The notes beneath the pieces are model-generated. The model did not search any database. It saw nothing but the letters and a program-made list of their open reading frames with translations, and was not told where the DNA came from. Below, in pieces: positions 35,101 to 43,369 of a stretch of 64,000 bases of DNA (the stretch's first letter is position 1; the number at the start of each line of letters is the position of its first letter). The position numbers and the translations under genes are program-made. Origin of the DNA: Lepas anatifera (Eukaryota > Arthropoda > Thecostraca > Lepadidae); assembly GCA_034440635.1 (NCBI GenBank), contig JAOTON010001351.1, positions 1,205,501-1,269,500 of the forward strand, in the 5' to 3' direction.

Positions 35101-37873
35101 TCGCATGAGAGCACATGCCGCCGCGCTCCCGGCCAGCGATCCGCTCCGCCTTACAGCTGCATTCAGAGCCCCTCGTCGCCTCACTACCACAGGATGGCGC
35201 TCCACCGGGGAAGAGGCCCTCACACTGATCGGAGCCGCTGAGACCACCGTGGAGACCGACTCTGAACCCATCCCGCCCTGGCAACCCATTGCCAACGTTC
35301 AATTCAACCTCAGCGTTGGCGTGGGTGGAGGACGCGACGCCCCAGATCCGGTCCGGAGAAGCGCAGCCGAGGCACAGCTAGCGACGCTCCCACAGCAAGC
35401 CACGCGAGTCTGGTCAGACGGCTCTGCCAGCGCAGGCGTCTCACGTGGAGGCGGCGGCGCCATCATCAGATTCCCCAACGGTGAAACGCTAGAAGTAAAA
35501 GTGGCAGCCGGGCAACTGTGTTCGAGCACCAGAGCGGAGCTGTTCGCCCTCCGAGCGGCCCTCACAGCCGTTCGTGACGCGGCAGACAAGGCCGGCACAA
35601 CCCCCGTTGTCATTTGCTGTGACTCACGAGCTGCACTCGACATGCTGGCGGGCGGGGCTGCCGAGCAGACCACGGCTCTCGGCACCGAAATCTGGCGACT
35701 GTTGATGACCCTAACCGACCGGCAGCAGGAAATCCACCTCCAATGGGTCCCAGCACATTGCGGCCTACAGGGCAATGAACGAGCTGATACATTGGCCAAG
35801 GAAGCCGCAGACCTGCCCCAAGGCCAAGTATGCGCCGACGTGAAGACGTTTACAAAAGTCGTCTCACGCGCCGCCATCCGGAAATGGCGCCGAAACTGGC
35901 CCAACAGCCTCTTCAAAGACATCATGGAGAACCATATGCCGGCCCCAGTAACCCTAGATGACCGCGATGCCGCAGTGAATGTACACCAACTGCGAGCCGG
36001 GCACTGGGGCCGGTCCCAACAATACCTTCACCGGATCGGCCGACGTCCAGGAAGGTCCTGCGAAAAAATGCAGCGACCCAGACTGCCAAGAGGCAAGGTG
36101 CCTTATGTGCCGCGAGGAGGGTGACACCCCAGCTCATGTCCTCCTACGGTGCCCCTGCCTGGCCGGCACCCGACTACGACTGCTGGGAAACATCCATGTT
36201 CAACCGCAGCAGATGAGGGACGGCGACGTGGTGGCGGCCTTGGCCGCCGAATACCTCCGCCACAAGGAGCCCCTGGAGGGCTAAGGCTTGGCACGCCCAA
36301 GCCCTGGAAGAAAAACAACAACAACAACAAAGTCATGGTGAGGAAGCGCCACCGGATGGTGCAGTTTCGTCTTCTCTTGTATGTCTGCGCATGACTTTTT
36401 GCGCCAGTGGCAGCTGATGCACCCAGCAACGACTTTTATCAAGACCTTATCTGGCACAAGGGTGTGGACGCCCAAGTAGCCAAGGCTGCTCTGTGGGTTC
36501 TCCGACGTCACACGTCGTAGGAACATTCAGCCACCAATTGTGTCGTGTAGTCTCTGCAGCGACTTTGTCAGTAATGTCAAATAGAAAGAAATGTGTGAAA
36601 AGCTTCTCAACATGATCTGCCCCAGTGGAAGATTCACAGAAGATGCCTCGTCGGTGTTCCTGGACAAGACCACACAGCCCGCTGTCCTGGTGTAAGGGTC
36701 GACTTGGACAACCTTAGAATTTGTCAGCCCGACAGATCACTCCTGACTGGCAGAAGAGCCTTGGAATGGGATGCAGACAAACAGTGCAACATAATTCACA
36801 CCCTTATCAAGTACTGTATATAAAGTGGCAAATGATGTTGCAGAATGAGGTATTGGTATGTTGAAGGATTTGACTAGCAGATAGAAATATGAACAGCAGG
36901 TTGAATAACTTCTGCAGGTGGAAAATTGCAGAAGTAAACTTCCCTGGTCTCCAAGGAAGTTTCAAAGCATGTCTATAGGAGAGTGCACTTGTCGAAGTAG
37001 CGACAACGCCATGCGCCCGCACTTCCTCACCACTAAGGCGCGTGACCTGCCGGGGTGCACACAGCATGAAGACAGCTATGACATTCCGAAGATATATTTC
37101 ACGATCAGCATATTCAACTGCACTATAACGTCCTGCCCATAACTGTTTTTGACGCATTTTACCACCGAAAGCATTTCCGGTAGTGGCTCAAGAATCCGCT
37201 GGTCGAGGCCTCATAAACGAGAATTGCCCTTTATACCATAGCTTACATAGACCTTGTTCCCTTGGTTTACGACATTCTATGGCCTCCATCATGACTGTAT
37301 GAACATTTTGCAATAGATGACTTAAAAAATATGTTTGGAATTATCAAGATCATCACAGCGACAGCCGTATTGGTCCCCACTATAGCCATTTTTGACAAAA
37401 ACTCGACATCTTCGGGTCCCATGAGGCAGACCTAAATATTTTCCGATTTCGATGAAAATGGCACCGATCGACTCCACTTGGACCATAGAACGGGAGAAGT
37501 TGTGAAACCTGTCAAAAATGATTTTTTCTAAAAATGAAATGGCCTAGTGTGCAGTGACCTCATAGGAAGTGACCACTTTCCTGTTTTAGTGACTTGTGAC
37601 GACGCCCCTCTTTTAGGCACGAGACCGCAGCGTTGGAAGCTGAAAAATGCAGATATATCTTTCAGCTCTCTCGTAGATGACTTTTGAGAGGCCTTTTCAA
37701 CACTAACACCGCTCACAGTCGACCAGTTTACAGCCATACTCCGAGACGCTGCTCATGTTCATATACCGTGATCATAAAAAACCGGCGCCGGTGCCGTGGT
37801 GGAGCGTGGAATGCCGGGACGCTATCCGAGTGCGGCGGCGCGCCTACAGACAGTTTACTCCACACAATATAAC

Positions 37874-37926
<53 letters not shown>

Positions 37927-40900
37927 CAGGCTCGAGCCACGATAAGGCCCACGATAAGACAAGCAGAGAGATCCTGGAGGGAATACGTAGGTCGACTCAA
38001 AAGTTATACGCCACTGTCCCAGGTGTTTGCTCAAATCCGCCGTTTTGAAGGCACAACGGTCTCCACACCACTGCCAACGCTGCAAATTGGTTTTAGGGAA
38101 GTATTCAACCCAGTCGAAGCAGCCGGCTGTATAGGCAATGCGATTGCCCAGCGCTGCAGCTCAGTTAAAGCTTACATAAATATAAAGGACTTCTCCACCA
38201 GTGAAAATGAAAAACGTTCGCAGCTTTCGGCTATATTTTATCAGCCTTCGTCAGCGAGTGGTCGGATCGATCGGTGGACATCGGACACCGGTGTCCGATG
38301 TCCACCGATCGATCCAGACCACTCGCTGACGAAGGCTGATAAAATATAGCCGAAAGCTCCGAACGTTTTTCATTTTCACTAGTGGAGAAGTCCTTTATAG
38401 TTATGTTATTTATTCACATCCACTTATCATGTCATTTCAGTTAAAGCTGATGTCTAATTTATGCGAAATAAAACCCTAGCTGAACAGAAAACTATGTATT
38501 TTGGAACCACTAGCACGCTATCATACAACAATCCGGAGCTGGCGGGGGCCCTCCGTAGGCTCCACCCTGTAGCCGAGGGACTAGATTTAATACACAGTGA
38601 TATATTTAACACGCGCATTGACGGGGGTCTGAGCCACCTTCGCCTTAACGGGGGCGGCGGGTACCCGCCACCCCCTAAGATCTCGAGAACCACGGTAGGT
38701 AGCGAAAAACGGTAAACGGTGTTGGGTAGCCCATCCACTTCTCCATCGAAAATATTTGAATCATTTTTTTGTCAGGTCACATTTAAGGTCACTAGAGGTC
38801 AAAACATACCGTCATAGGGATAACATGTAAATGAACGTTTTCGGCCATTACATCTGAACAAGTAAAGATAGAGAAACAATACTTGAACGATATGAAGCCT
38901 CGCAGCAAGCCGAATCGAATGATATATAATTTGACCTTGCTAGGTCAAATCAAGGATTTGACCTGATCTGAGGTCAGGTCAAATTCAAATTATATAAAAT
39001 GCATATCATTAGAACCGCAAAGACAAGATGAGTCTAATGCAGCTAAAATAAATGCTCTATCCCCATCCGTTACTGAGTTATTAAGTCAAAACCGTTTTTC
39101 CCATGTATTTCCAATGGAGGGGTCGTGGCTCGTATCTGACCTTAGGTCATCGATATCAAAAATACCGGAACATATTTTAGAAAACTCGGTAGGCCCATTA
39201 GGTGATATGAGTTTCAATCGGATAAGTTCACACTGTTCCGACTTATGCTATCTTAAACTTTTTTTTGAGGTCAGGTCACTTGACCTGTACTGGTGGCCTG
39301 ATCTGAGATGACCTAACCTTAAAATTTTCACTGAAGTTGTAAAAATGATGAGAGAAAATGAATGCCATGTACGGCGACGCGTAGCGCCGCCGTTTTTCTT
39401 CTATCTCCGAAAAACCCGAGGGGGGGCGGGTACCCGCCTCCCCGTCATTGCGCGTGTTACAGGCACATCAGTGTGGTATTCGAGGCCAAATAGGGTTTTA
39501 ACAAGAATTTTTTATTGATAGGACTTACCGTGTCAGAGTAGGTGGTACGTATTCAAACACACTTTACCAGGAAGAAAGCATTCCGCAGGGGAACGTCCCA
39601 AGTATTTATCTCTTGGCTTCGGCCATAAATGATGTCACAGACTTTCTGATATCTTCCATACAGGCGCCCATATTCGTGGAGGACAGAGCAGTATGAACTA
39701 CAGCGTCAACAACGTCGGCACTTTCCCGTCAGCTCCAGCTGACCGTTAACCGTGTGGAATGCTAGAGTAGCGAAAATGGCTTATGCTTTGCAACTGAAAA
39801 AAACTGCGGATGTTCATTTTTGTCACAGGCGCAGAGCCTGTCCGGAACCAACGCACTGTGGTCGGAAACGCTGTCGTGGGTGGCCACGGGGCCGTTTTTC
39901 GGATTTTGGAATTTAGGGGTTTTATGGCTGCCGATGTGAAGAAAATTGTTCAGAGCGTCCTGAATGACCACTATTATCAAGTTAATTTGGTTGAAAGATG
40001 CACTTATTACTCATCAAAGTAAGGCGATGATGAAATCCAGAAGTAAGCCACTCGATGCGTCTGCTACATCCGATGTTTTAACTTTGAATAATATGCGTCA
40101 AAACTGAGTCAGACTAGAAATAATTGATATCAAAATGTTCCTCATAGCGTCAGATTTAAGATGATTATCGTTATGTGTATATTTGAATTTTAATAAAGGT
40201 ATATAATCTGCGTTTTAATTACCCCTTTCACAAATCCACCTTACAAACTAATTGCTAACTTTGAATAGACAAACAAAAAAAAGTTACGTTTCTGCCAATT
40301 ATATTTTTGGTGGAAGCATAGGTCAAGTAATTCTCCGTCATGGCCTGAAGAGAGCTAAGTGCGCAAATGTGCGCAAAATTGTCCACAGTGTAAATTGTAC
40401 CGGGCCGCCCGCCGCCCGGAGACGTCCGCCCGCCCGCCGCCCGGCGCCTCCGCGGCTCGCCACGGCCTGCCGGCCGCCCGCGCGGTGCGGGGACGCTTAT
40501 CAGGTGCTTCTCATGTCCTATTGCTCGCCTTTATGCACATTATCTTCATTGTAAGCTCATAGGTTTTCTTGGCCCTACCCAGAATCTCCCTTGGTCAAGG
40601 TCACCCATGCATAAACCATGCTCATATTGCACATGATTCGACATGCTATGATGAGATGGGTACACTTATAACTACTGTCTTGATCTTCCTGCCGTCTGAA
40701 TATATGAAATGAAAGAATCTCATATTATCGTGCGAACATTCAACGTGACCTTTTGTGACTTCTGGGAACATCAATTTTAACGAGAGTAGCAAATGGTAAG
40801 CAGCTCACAAACTCGTTTCACTCAGGGGTTCTGAATGGCAATATATATTTTCTTTTAGCCCGATTAGACGATTAGTCTGAGAAGAGGCTTGATAGGCCCT

Positions 40901-42878
40901 TTTGCATGCGGAGCCAGTACACCTGACCAGGTCATTAGGGGTCGGGTTAAGTCAATTCATTTGCTTAACACGCGCACTAGAGGGGGACCTCGGAGGCTCC
41001 CTCACCTGTTTCCGAGGTGGCGTAAGAACAGCTCGTAGAGCCGAAAAACGATATTTGGCTACATTCGAGAGAATTTAACGGCGCATCGATTGAGGATATC
41101 TAAAAAAATCGGACGACAATTTGTGACGTATTGGCTTTCAAAGTCAGACCTGCATTTTGAGATTGCCACAATCGCGCGGTAGGACCAGTTTGCTTGCATT
41201 GGATACAGAGTGGTGACGTCATAACGTCATATAACCAGGATAATATGCCAAGGTCACCTCACAGGAAGGTATAGGTTTAGGTCGAAGGTCACAAGTCAAG
41301 ATCATAGCAGAATTTTCAAGGTCATTGACCCCAGCGCTTCCGGTCAAATAGCGTTACCATGTCGGAGGTGTATTATTCTATGAAGTCATAGTTAAGGTAC
41401 CTGCTTATAAAGATCAAGGTCAAAGGTCAAGGTTAAAGGTCATTTGTAAAGGTCAATCCTCATTTGCCACCAAACACTGGCAAAAGTGTTAGTCAAAGTG
41501 TACATTATCGGTACATTATCATATTGTAACCTCATAGGTCAATGACCTTGGATGACCTTAACCCCAAAGTTGTAGCAAAACTTTTTTGCGACCTTCCCTC
41601 TATGACCCTGGTCTGCCTTTAGCTTATTCCCGTCATTTTCCCGCTTAATAACGGTATTTCCCAATAGGTCCCCAGCATGGTCAATATTTGACGTTTATGA
41701 CATCGTTTGACCTTGAAGATATTGACCTAGGCCAATGAAAATTGGTCATAATGTAGATCACCATAGCCCCTACCCACCCTCCAAACAGAGTTTTTCTGTG
41801 TCTTTTAGTTTTCGAGATCTCAGAGGGGGCCTACCACACCCCCTACAGTGCGCGTTAGTGTCAGACCCCTCTCCAGTGCGGGTGTTAGTTGAATCAACTT
41901 AAGTATACATCTCCCATTGCAATTGATATAGCATGATCTGCTGAAAATTTGGGGTGAATCGGTTGGGCCGTTTCAGCGCTGTAGCAAAATGAACATGAAC
42001 AAAAACCTCGGTGGCCATCCGTGAGGCCGTTTCCGACCACTGTGCAAGGGTATCGTTGCGCGGCAACACAATCACTTTCCAACGGAAGGCAAAGTTTCTC
42101 GGAGGAACGTTTGATAAATGATAAACGTACAGCACACACATGAGTAATGTCCGTGACAAGTGTTTTAAATCTTTTAATATTTTAAAATGTGTAGCTCGTA
42201 TATTGTACGGAGCTGACAGGACAACGCCTCTCACTCTCTATCGGTGTCTTGTTCCTTCCAAGATGGATTATGCCTGCTTCGTTTACGACTCTGCGTCGAA
42301 ATCGGCCGAACGGTGTCTGGACACGATTCACCGTAGCGCACTCAGAGTGGCTACAGGAGCGTTTAGGACCATACCATGCCCCAGCCTGCTGGTGGAGGCT
42401 AACGAACCACCCCTCGTAATGAGACGGCGCCTACTGGGACAGCGCTACGCGTGTAGGCTGGCCCAGTTTCCGCCCCACCCCACATACAACGCCGTCTTCT
42501 GGCGTGGCATGTTGCGGTTGTTTGTAAATAGCGGAAGGGGCGTGGCTCTCTGACGCCGCCTCCTCCCGCAGCGCTCTGATCATATTCAACTGGGCGGCGG
42601 TGCACCAGCGTCTGATGCTGCCCTGGCTGCAGTGCGCCCTGCTGTCCGACTGCGTGGCCCCCACCGGCGCCCAGGCGGGCGGCTGCCGCTTCAACAAGAA
42701 GCCGCACTACCGCTACTCCGGCTGCCACGGCTACGACACCAGCGCCCTCAACGTGGTGCTGGGCATCATGTTTCGGCCGGACGTCCAGCCCTACATCGTG
42801 ACGGAGAAGTTCTTCACGGCTGAGAGGCCGGACGGTGAGGAGAGCACCAACGCCACCACCACGGCGCTGCCGCCCTGA
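23008..42878 (+). CDS. DUF1647-like type II membrane protein (five exons)
   Basis: The spliced product joins 23008-23160, 25686-25820, 26542-26772, 28402-28643 and 42572-42878, giving 355 residues. Introns 1-3 are phase 0 and intron 4 is phase 2, and all junctions agree. The N-terminus is short and basic (MQCRRARS), followed by an 18-residue anchor, so the protein should sit in the Golgi or ER with its C-terminal part in the lumen. The lumenal domain carries LPVLVTA, LTLVVYDLGLG (about 118-128), PFDFSAYPSHL, VVWLDAHSR (about 182-190), a YKMFNYFNTN block, and CHGYDTSALNVVLGIMF near the end. This order resembles the uncharacterised DUF1647 family of animal proteins, thought to be glycosyltransferase-like. 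N-glycosylation sequons occur in exons 2, 3, 4 and 5. The exact reaction is unknown. Family assignment is from remembered motifs, not a search. Confidence 0.75.
24935..25320. repeat. Partial AGGTCA-rich element
   Basis: Contains TGACCTCTGAGAGGTCA near 25088 and TGACCTCAGGTCAGGTCA near 25258, plus text like other family members (GGTCAATAACTTTGCAGG). The TTAA-flanked ends are not recognisable, so it is a fragment or a diverged copy. Confidence 0.5.
25405..25650 (+). repeat. 36-bp minisatellite in intron 1
   Basis: About seven copies of GATGTGCTGCGTCTGATGTG plus ATTCGCCGTTTTCTGA. The 36-bp period is a multiple of three, which keeps frames open on both strands without coding meaning. Related, more diverged units occur at 24640-24825. 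The last unit runs into the acceptor region of exon 2. Confidence 0.9.
25686..25820 (+). CDS. Exon 2 of the DUF1647-like gene
   Basis: Encodes 45 residues from DSLRPPEVRLKVDAQYLERL to VWTNATLPVLVTA. The acceptor TTGCTGCGTTAG/GAC and the donor GCT/GTGAGT are both good and in phase 0. NAT is a glycosylation sequon. The last 30 bases of the exon plus the donor are the seed of the array that follows. Using any later donor would shift frame or meet the TGA within GTGAGT, so 25820 is the only productive end. Confidence 0.75.
25791..26440 (+). repeat. 68-bp minisatellite copying exon 2 end and donor
   Basis: Ten copies of a 68-bp unit that holds the exon 2 tail (ACGCCACTCTGCCCGTGCTC, GTCACCGCT), the donor GTGAGT and 30-odd intron bases (GGTCTCTGTTGCCAGAGCAG). 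Donors fall at 25821, 25889, 25957, 26025, 26093, 26287, 26355 and 26423, with damaged or shifted versions near 26161 and 26227. The first copy is the real exon/intron border. Copies are nearly identical, so amplification was recent. Confidence 0.95.
26448..26541 (+). repeat. Short repeat of the exon 3 acceptor
   Basis: Three to four imperfect units of about 35 bases, each with a CAG followed by GCGTGTCGGTGACCTG or a variant: CAGGCGTGTC near 26451, ACAGGCGTGTC near 26478, GCAGGAGTGTC near 26508 and the real GCAG/GCGTGG at 26541. The array therefore repeats the acceptor of exon 3, on the opposite side of the same intron whose donor is amplified. Confidence 0.75.
26542..26772 (+). CDS. Exon 3 of the DUF1647-like gene
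   Basis: Encodes 77 residues from AWPGQGESVTGLVLSARR through LTLVVYDLGLGSYERQQL and CNSSVCWLQPFDFSAYPSHL to AVVPVLIQ. The acceptor is CCGCTGCAG/GCG and the donor CAG/GTTAGA, both phase 0. The YDLGL box is the most family-like segment. Six further in-phase donors at 33-base steps lie downstream, to 26970. Confidence 0.8.
26750..26975 (+). repeat. 33-bp minisatellite copying exon 3 end and donor
   Basis: Seven copies of GCCGTGGTGCCCGTCCTCAT plus CCAG (or CCGG), GT[T/G]AGAGTG. The first is the real exon end. Every unit ends in a GT donor (GTTAGA, GTGAGA or GTGAGG) after CAG or CGG. All are in phase 0, the period is 33 and no stop occurs. Each added unit would insert 11 residues (VRVAVVPVLIQ-like). 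Confidence 0.95.
27110..27410 (-). mobile_element. tRNA-derived SINE in intron 3
   Basis: Read on the minus strand from about 27408, GGATGTAGCTCAGTTGGTAG followed by AGCG matches the A-box half of a tRNA. About 80 bases on, GGGATCGGTTCCCC resembles a B box. The body continues with GGACGTTAAACTTTGG. This is the design of a pol III SINE. Exact ends and a target duplication were not found. Confidence 0.55.
27519..28390 (+). repeat. Two abutting minisatellites ending at exon 4 acceptor
   Basis: From 27519 to about 27868, some twelve copies of a 29-bp unit (GTTTGCCGGTCCGCCGTCTC plus CGCTGCTGT). From 27868 to 28390, more than twenty units of 23 or 24 bp (GTTTGACGCCGTCCCCCTGC or GTTTGACGCCGTCTCCGCTG, then TGT). 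The two share GTTTG and CTGCTGT and clearly have one origin. The acceptor of exon 4, TGACGCCGGCGCCGCTGGCAG, reads as a diverged last unit. The long frames seen on both strands here come from the repeat. Confidence 0.9.
28402..28643 (+). CDS. Exon 4 of the DUF1647-like gene
   Basis: Encodes 80 and two-thirds codons: EVLNRAGAVVWLDAHSRLVG, then a Leu/Ala-rich helix and HYKMFNYFNTNIEQFYFHRM. The acceptor is GCTGGCAG/GAG (phase 0) and the donor CAA/GTAGGT (phase 2), which pairs with exon 5. VVWLDAHSR sits where family members have a conserved W-x-D segment; the Asp could bind a metal or sugar nucleotide, by inference only. RNLS is a glycosylation sequon. Confidence 0.8.
28644..28912 (+). other. 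Start of intron 4
   Basis: About 270 bases of unique intron sequence between exon 4 and the first LINE copy. No feature was recognised. Intron 4 as a whole runs to 42571 and is almost entirely transposon-derived. Confidence 0.5.
28913..30035 (+). mobile_element. LINE 5' UTR copy truncated at its 3' side
   Basis: Closely matches the 5' UTR of the intact LINE (5523-7890 without its nested element) and the first codons of ORF1 (ATGGATACC...), then stops matching at about 30035. Ordinary LINE copies lose their 5' end; this one keeps only the 5' end, so the rest was removed or displaced by the neighbouring inverted-repeat element. It preserves the empty site for the piggyBac-like insertion, near 29567. 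Confidence 0.8.
31970..34832 (-). pseudogene. LINE endonuclease and RT, inverted part
   Basis: Minus-strand pieces in order: 34832-33963 is an APE endonuclease (ICCWNAEGL, AAVQEVQLP, IIAGDVNGHHPSW). Then 33814-33533, 33253-32738 and 32939-31962 hold linker and RT (KAPGPDKV, EQVGFRRGRSAEDNI, FDFARAYDKID, LPQGSVLAP, active site YMYADDTATL). Frame breaks near 33940, 33500 and 32930 show it is inactive. It is an R1/I-like element but a different family from the intact LINE at 5523-13455. Confidence 0.85.
35066..36284 (+). pseudogene. LINE RNase H and C-terminal knuckle, plus part
   Basis: Continues the same LINE in the opposite orientation. RNase H motifs appear in order: VWSDGSASAG, SSTRAELFALRAAL, CCDSRAALDML and WVPAHCGLQGNERADTLAKE. 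After a frame change near 36060, a Cys/His cluster (CSDPDCQEARCLMC, then HVLLRCPC) ends the protein at 36284. The absence of stops across RNase H suggests a young insertion. Confidence 0.85.
37878..37922. repeat. (TA)n microsatellite
   Basis: An uninterrupted TA repeat of about 45 bases, sitting inside the LINE reading frame between RRAYRQF and the segment starting ARATIRP. Confidence 0.95.
38173..38436. mobile_element. Near-perfect palindromic insert with 12-bp duplication
   Basis: A 264-bp insert flanked by TCAGTTAAAGCT at 38161-38172 and 38437-38448. Most of it is an inverted repeat with arms of about 114 bases and no loop, centred at 38289/38290 (GACACC/GGTGTC), with few mismatches. A long duplication is more typical of retrotransposition than of a cut-and-paste MITE. 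Each arm contains GCTGACGAAGGCTG followed 10 bases on by AGCCGAAAGC. It interrupts the LINE pseudogene at 37690-42530. Confidence 0.85.
38610..39456. mobile_element. AGGTCA-rich TTAA element, copy C
   Basis: Starts CACGCGCATTGACGGGGG after TTAA (38606-38609) and ends CCCCGTCATTGCGCGTG before TTAC (39457-39460). It holds repeated half-sites, for example GACCTGATCTGAGGTCAGG near 38959. It has no coding capacity. Confidence 0.8.
39855..42045. mobile_element. DNA element with GTGGTCGGAAACG inverted ends
   Basis: The left end GCACTGTGGTCGGAAACG, followed by GGTGGCCACGGGG, is complemented at the right by GCACAGTGGTCGGAAACGG and GATGGCCACCGAGG (read inward from about 42045). The LINE frame before and after it is nearly contiguous, supporting an insertion of about 2.2 kb. 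Inside are a GC-rich patch (40400-40500), unassigned sequence and AGGTCA copy D. No transposase was recognised, and the target duplication was not resolved. Confidence 0.6.
40969..41854. mobile_element. AGGTCA-rich TTAA element, copy D
   Basis: Starts CACGCGCACTAGAGGGGG after TTAA (40965-40968) and ends ACAGTGCGCG before TTAG. AGGTCA repeats are dense at 41250-41460 (AAGGTCAAAGGTCAAGG and similar). It is shorter and more diverged than copies A, E and F. Confidence 0.75.
42572..42878 (+). CDS. Exon 5 (last coding) of the DUF1647-like gene
   Basis: The acceptor CCTCCTCCCGCAG/CG is strong and the first base completes the phase-2 codon of exon 4. It encodes ALIIFNWAAVHQRLMLPWLQ, CALLSDCVAP, HYRYSGCHGYDTSALNVVLG, IMFRPDVQPYIVTEKFF and a Ser/Thr-rich end, with TGA at 42876-42878. 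Conserved Cys residues and the CHGYD segment are family-like. The exon lies immediately after the LINE remains in intron 4. Confidence 0.85.
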
Positions 42879-43369
42879 GCGGCGCCCGGCCGTGCAGGAG
42901 CGCTGCGTCGACTCGCTGTGTGCGCCCGGGTGGAGCGGTGACCTTTGGAGGAGTGGACCGGCGTTGGGCCCGAGGCGCCGGTGTCTGCCCCTAGCGGCCT
43001 GATCTCATGAGGTGGATGTGTTGGCCGTGTTTGCGACGGTGCTGCCAAATCGCTGCGGCTGCCTGCGCCTGAGCTGCAGACGGTGGCAGACTCAGGTGGT
43101 CAGACGGCGCTGCTCATTAGTCCGCCACGCTCCCCGAATGCATGGTTTCCTGTAGTAGCTGCGTCACATTTTTACGGCAATGAAGAAGCATATTCTACAG
43201 CCTTCTTCGGGATAGCGGAATCGTGACCTCAGCTATTTTTACTCTAACTCTCCTGCTTATTCTAAAAGTTTGGTTGTGTTAGCCTTTTGCCTTTTACTTC
43301 AGAATATTTTTGACATTACGGAAACGCATCCGCCCTTCAATGGTTGGAGAACGAAGTCGCCACGACTAG
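42879..43369 (+). other. Presumed 3' UTR and flank
   Basis: GC-rich sequence after the stop codon. No AATAAA was seen before the next minisatellite, so the poly(A) site is not located. Confidence 0.4.

Larger units (their letters stand above)
31970..36329. mobile_element. LINE insertion with a 5' inversion (twin priming)
   Basis: The 11-base duplication AAGTCATGGTG flanks the insert at 31959-31969 and 36330-36340. The right end carries a CAACAACAACAACAA tail. The first part (31970 to about 35065) holds the endonuclease and RT on the minus strand. The second part (about 35066-36329) holds RNase H on the plus strand. Protein ends at the two sides of the break are nearly contiguous: RT ends EAGLPP and the plus part begins near QVLAARMRAH. 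This is the structure expected when both target strands prime reverse transcription. Confidence 0.9.
30190..37530. mobile_element. Long-inverted-repeat element with a LINE inserted
   Basis: The left arm, about 30190-31432, is complementary to a right arm running from about 31915 to 31969 and then, past the inserted LINE, from 36341 to about 37530. Matching pairs include ATAGAACGGGAAAATT-like text at both outer ends and CTTCCTCACCATG at the inner ends. Each arm is about 1.25 kb, with a spacer of about 490 bases (31433-31914). The arms are clearly similar but not identical. Frames in both arms share GQPSSQGC-VGSPTSHVVGTF, but I recognise no transposase. Superfamily and target duplication are unknown. 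Confidence 0.75.
37690..42530 (+). pseudogene. I-type LINE ORF2, split by several insertions
   Basis: Four segments align in order with the intact ORF2: about 37740-37860 (PVPWWSVECRDAIRVRRRAY), 37925-38172 (WREYVGRLKSYTPLSQVFAQ), 38449-38605 (YNNPELAGALRRLHPVAEGL) and 39500-39850 (SIPQGNVPS, AINDVTDF, IFVEDRAV). The last part, 42085-42510, matches the thumb region (SNVRDKCFKSFNILK, LVPSKMDYACFVYDSASKSA). Between the pieces lie a TA microsatellite, a 264-bp palindromic insert, AGGTCA copy C and a 2.2-kb insertion. Protein similarity to the intact LINE is only moderate, so it is another family. Its remains end just before exon 5. Confidence 0.8.

Noticed and set aside
28913..42530. One LINE copy spanning from the 5' UTR at 28.9 kb to the RT remains at 37.7-42.5 kb
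   Set aside because: The 5' UTR block is highly similar to the intact LINE, but the RT remains are only moderately similar to it at the protein level. They are therefore more likely two insertions of different families.
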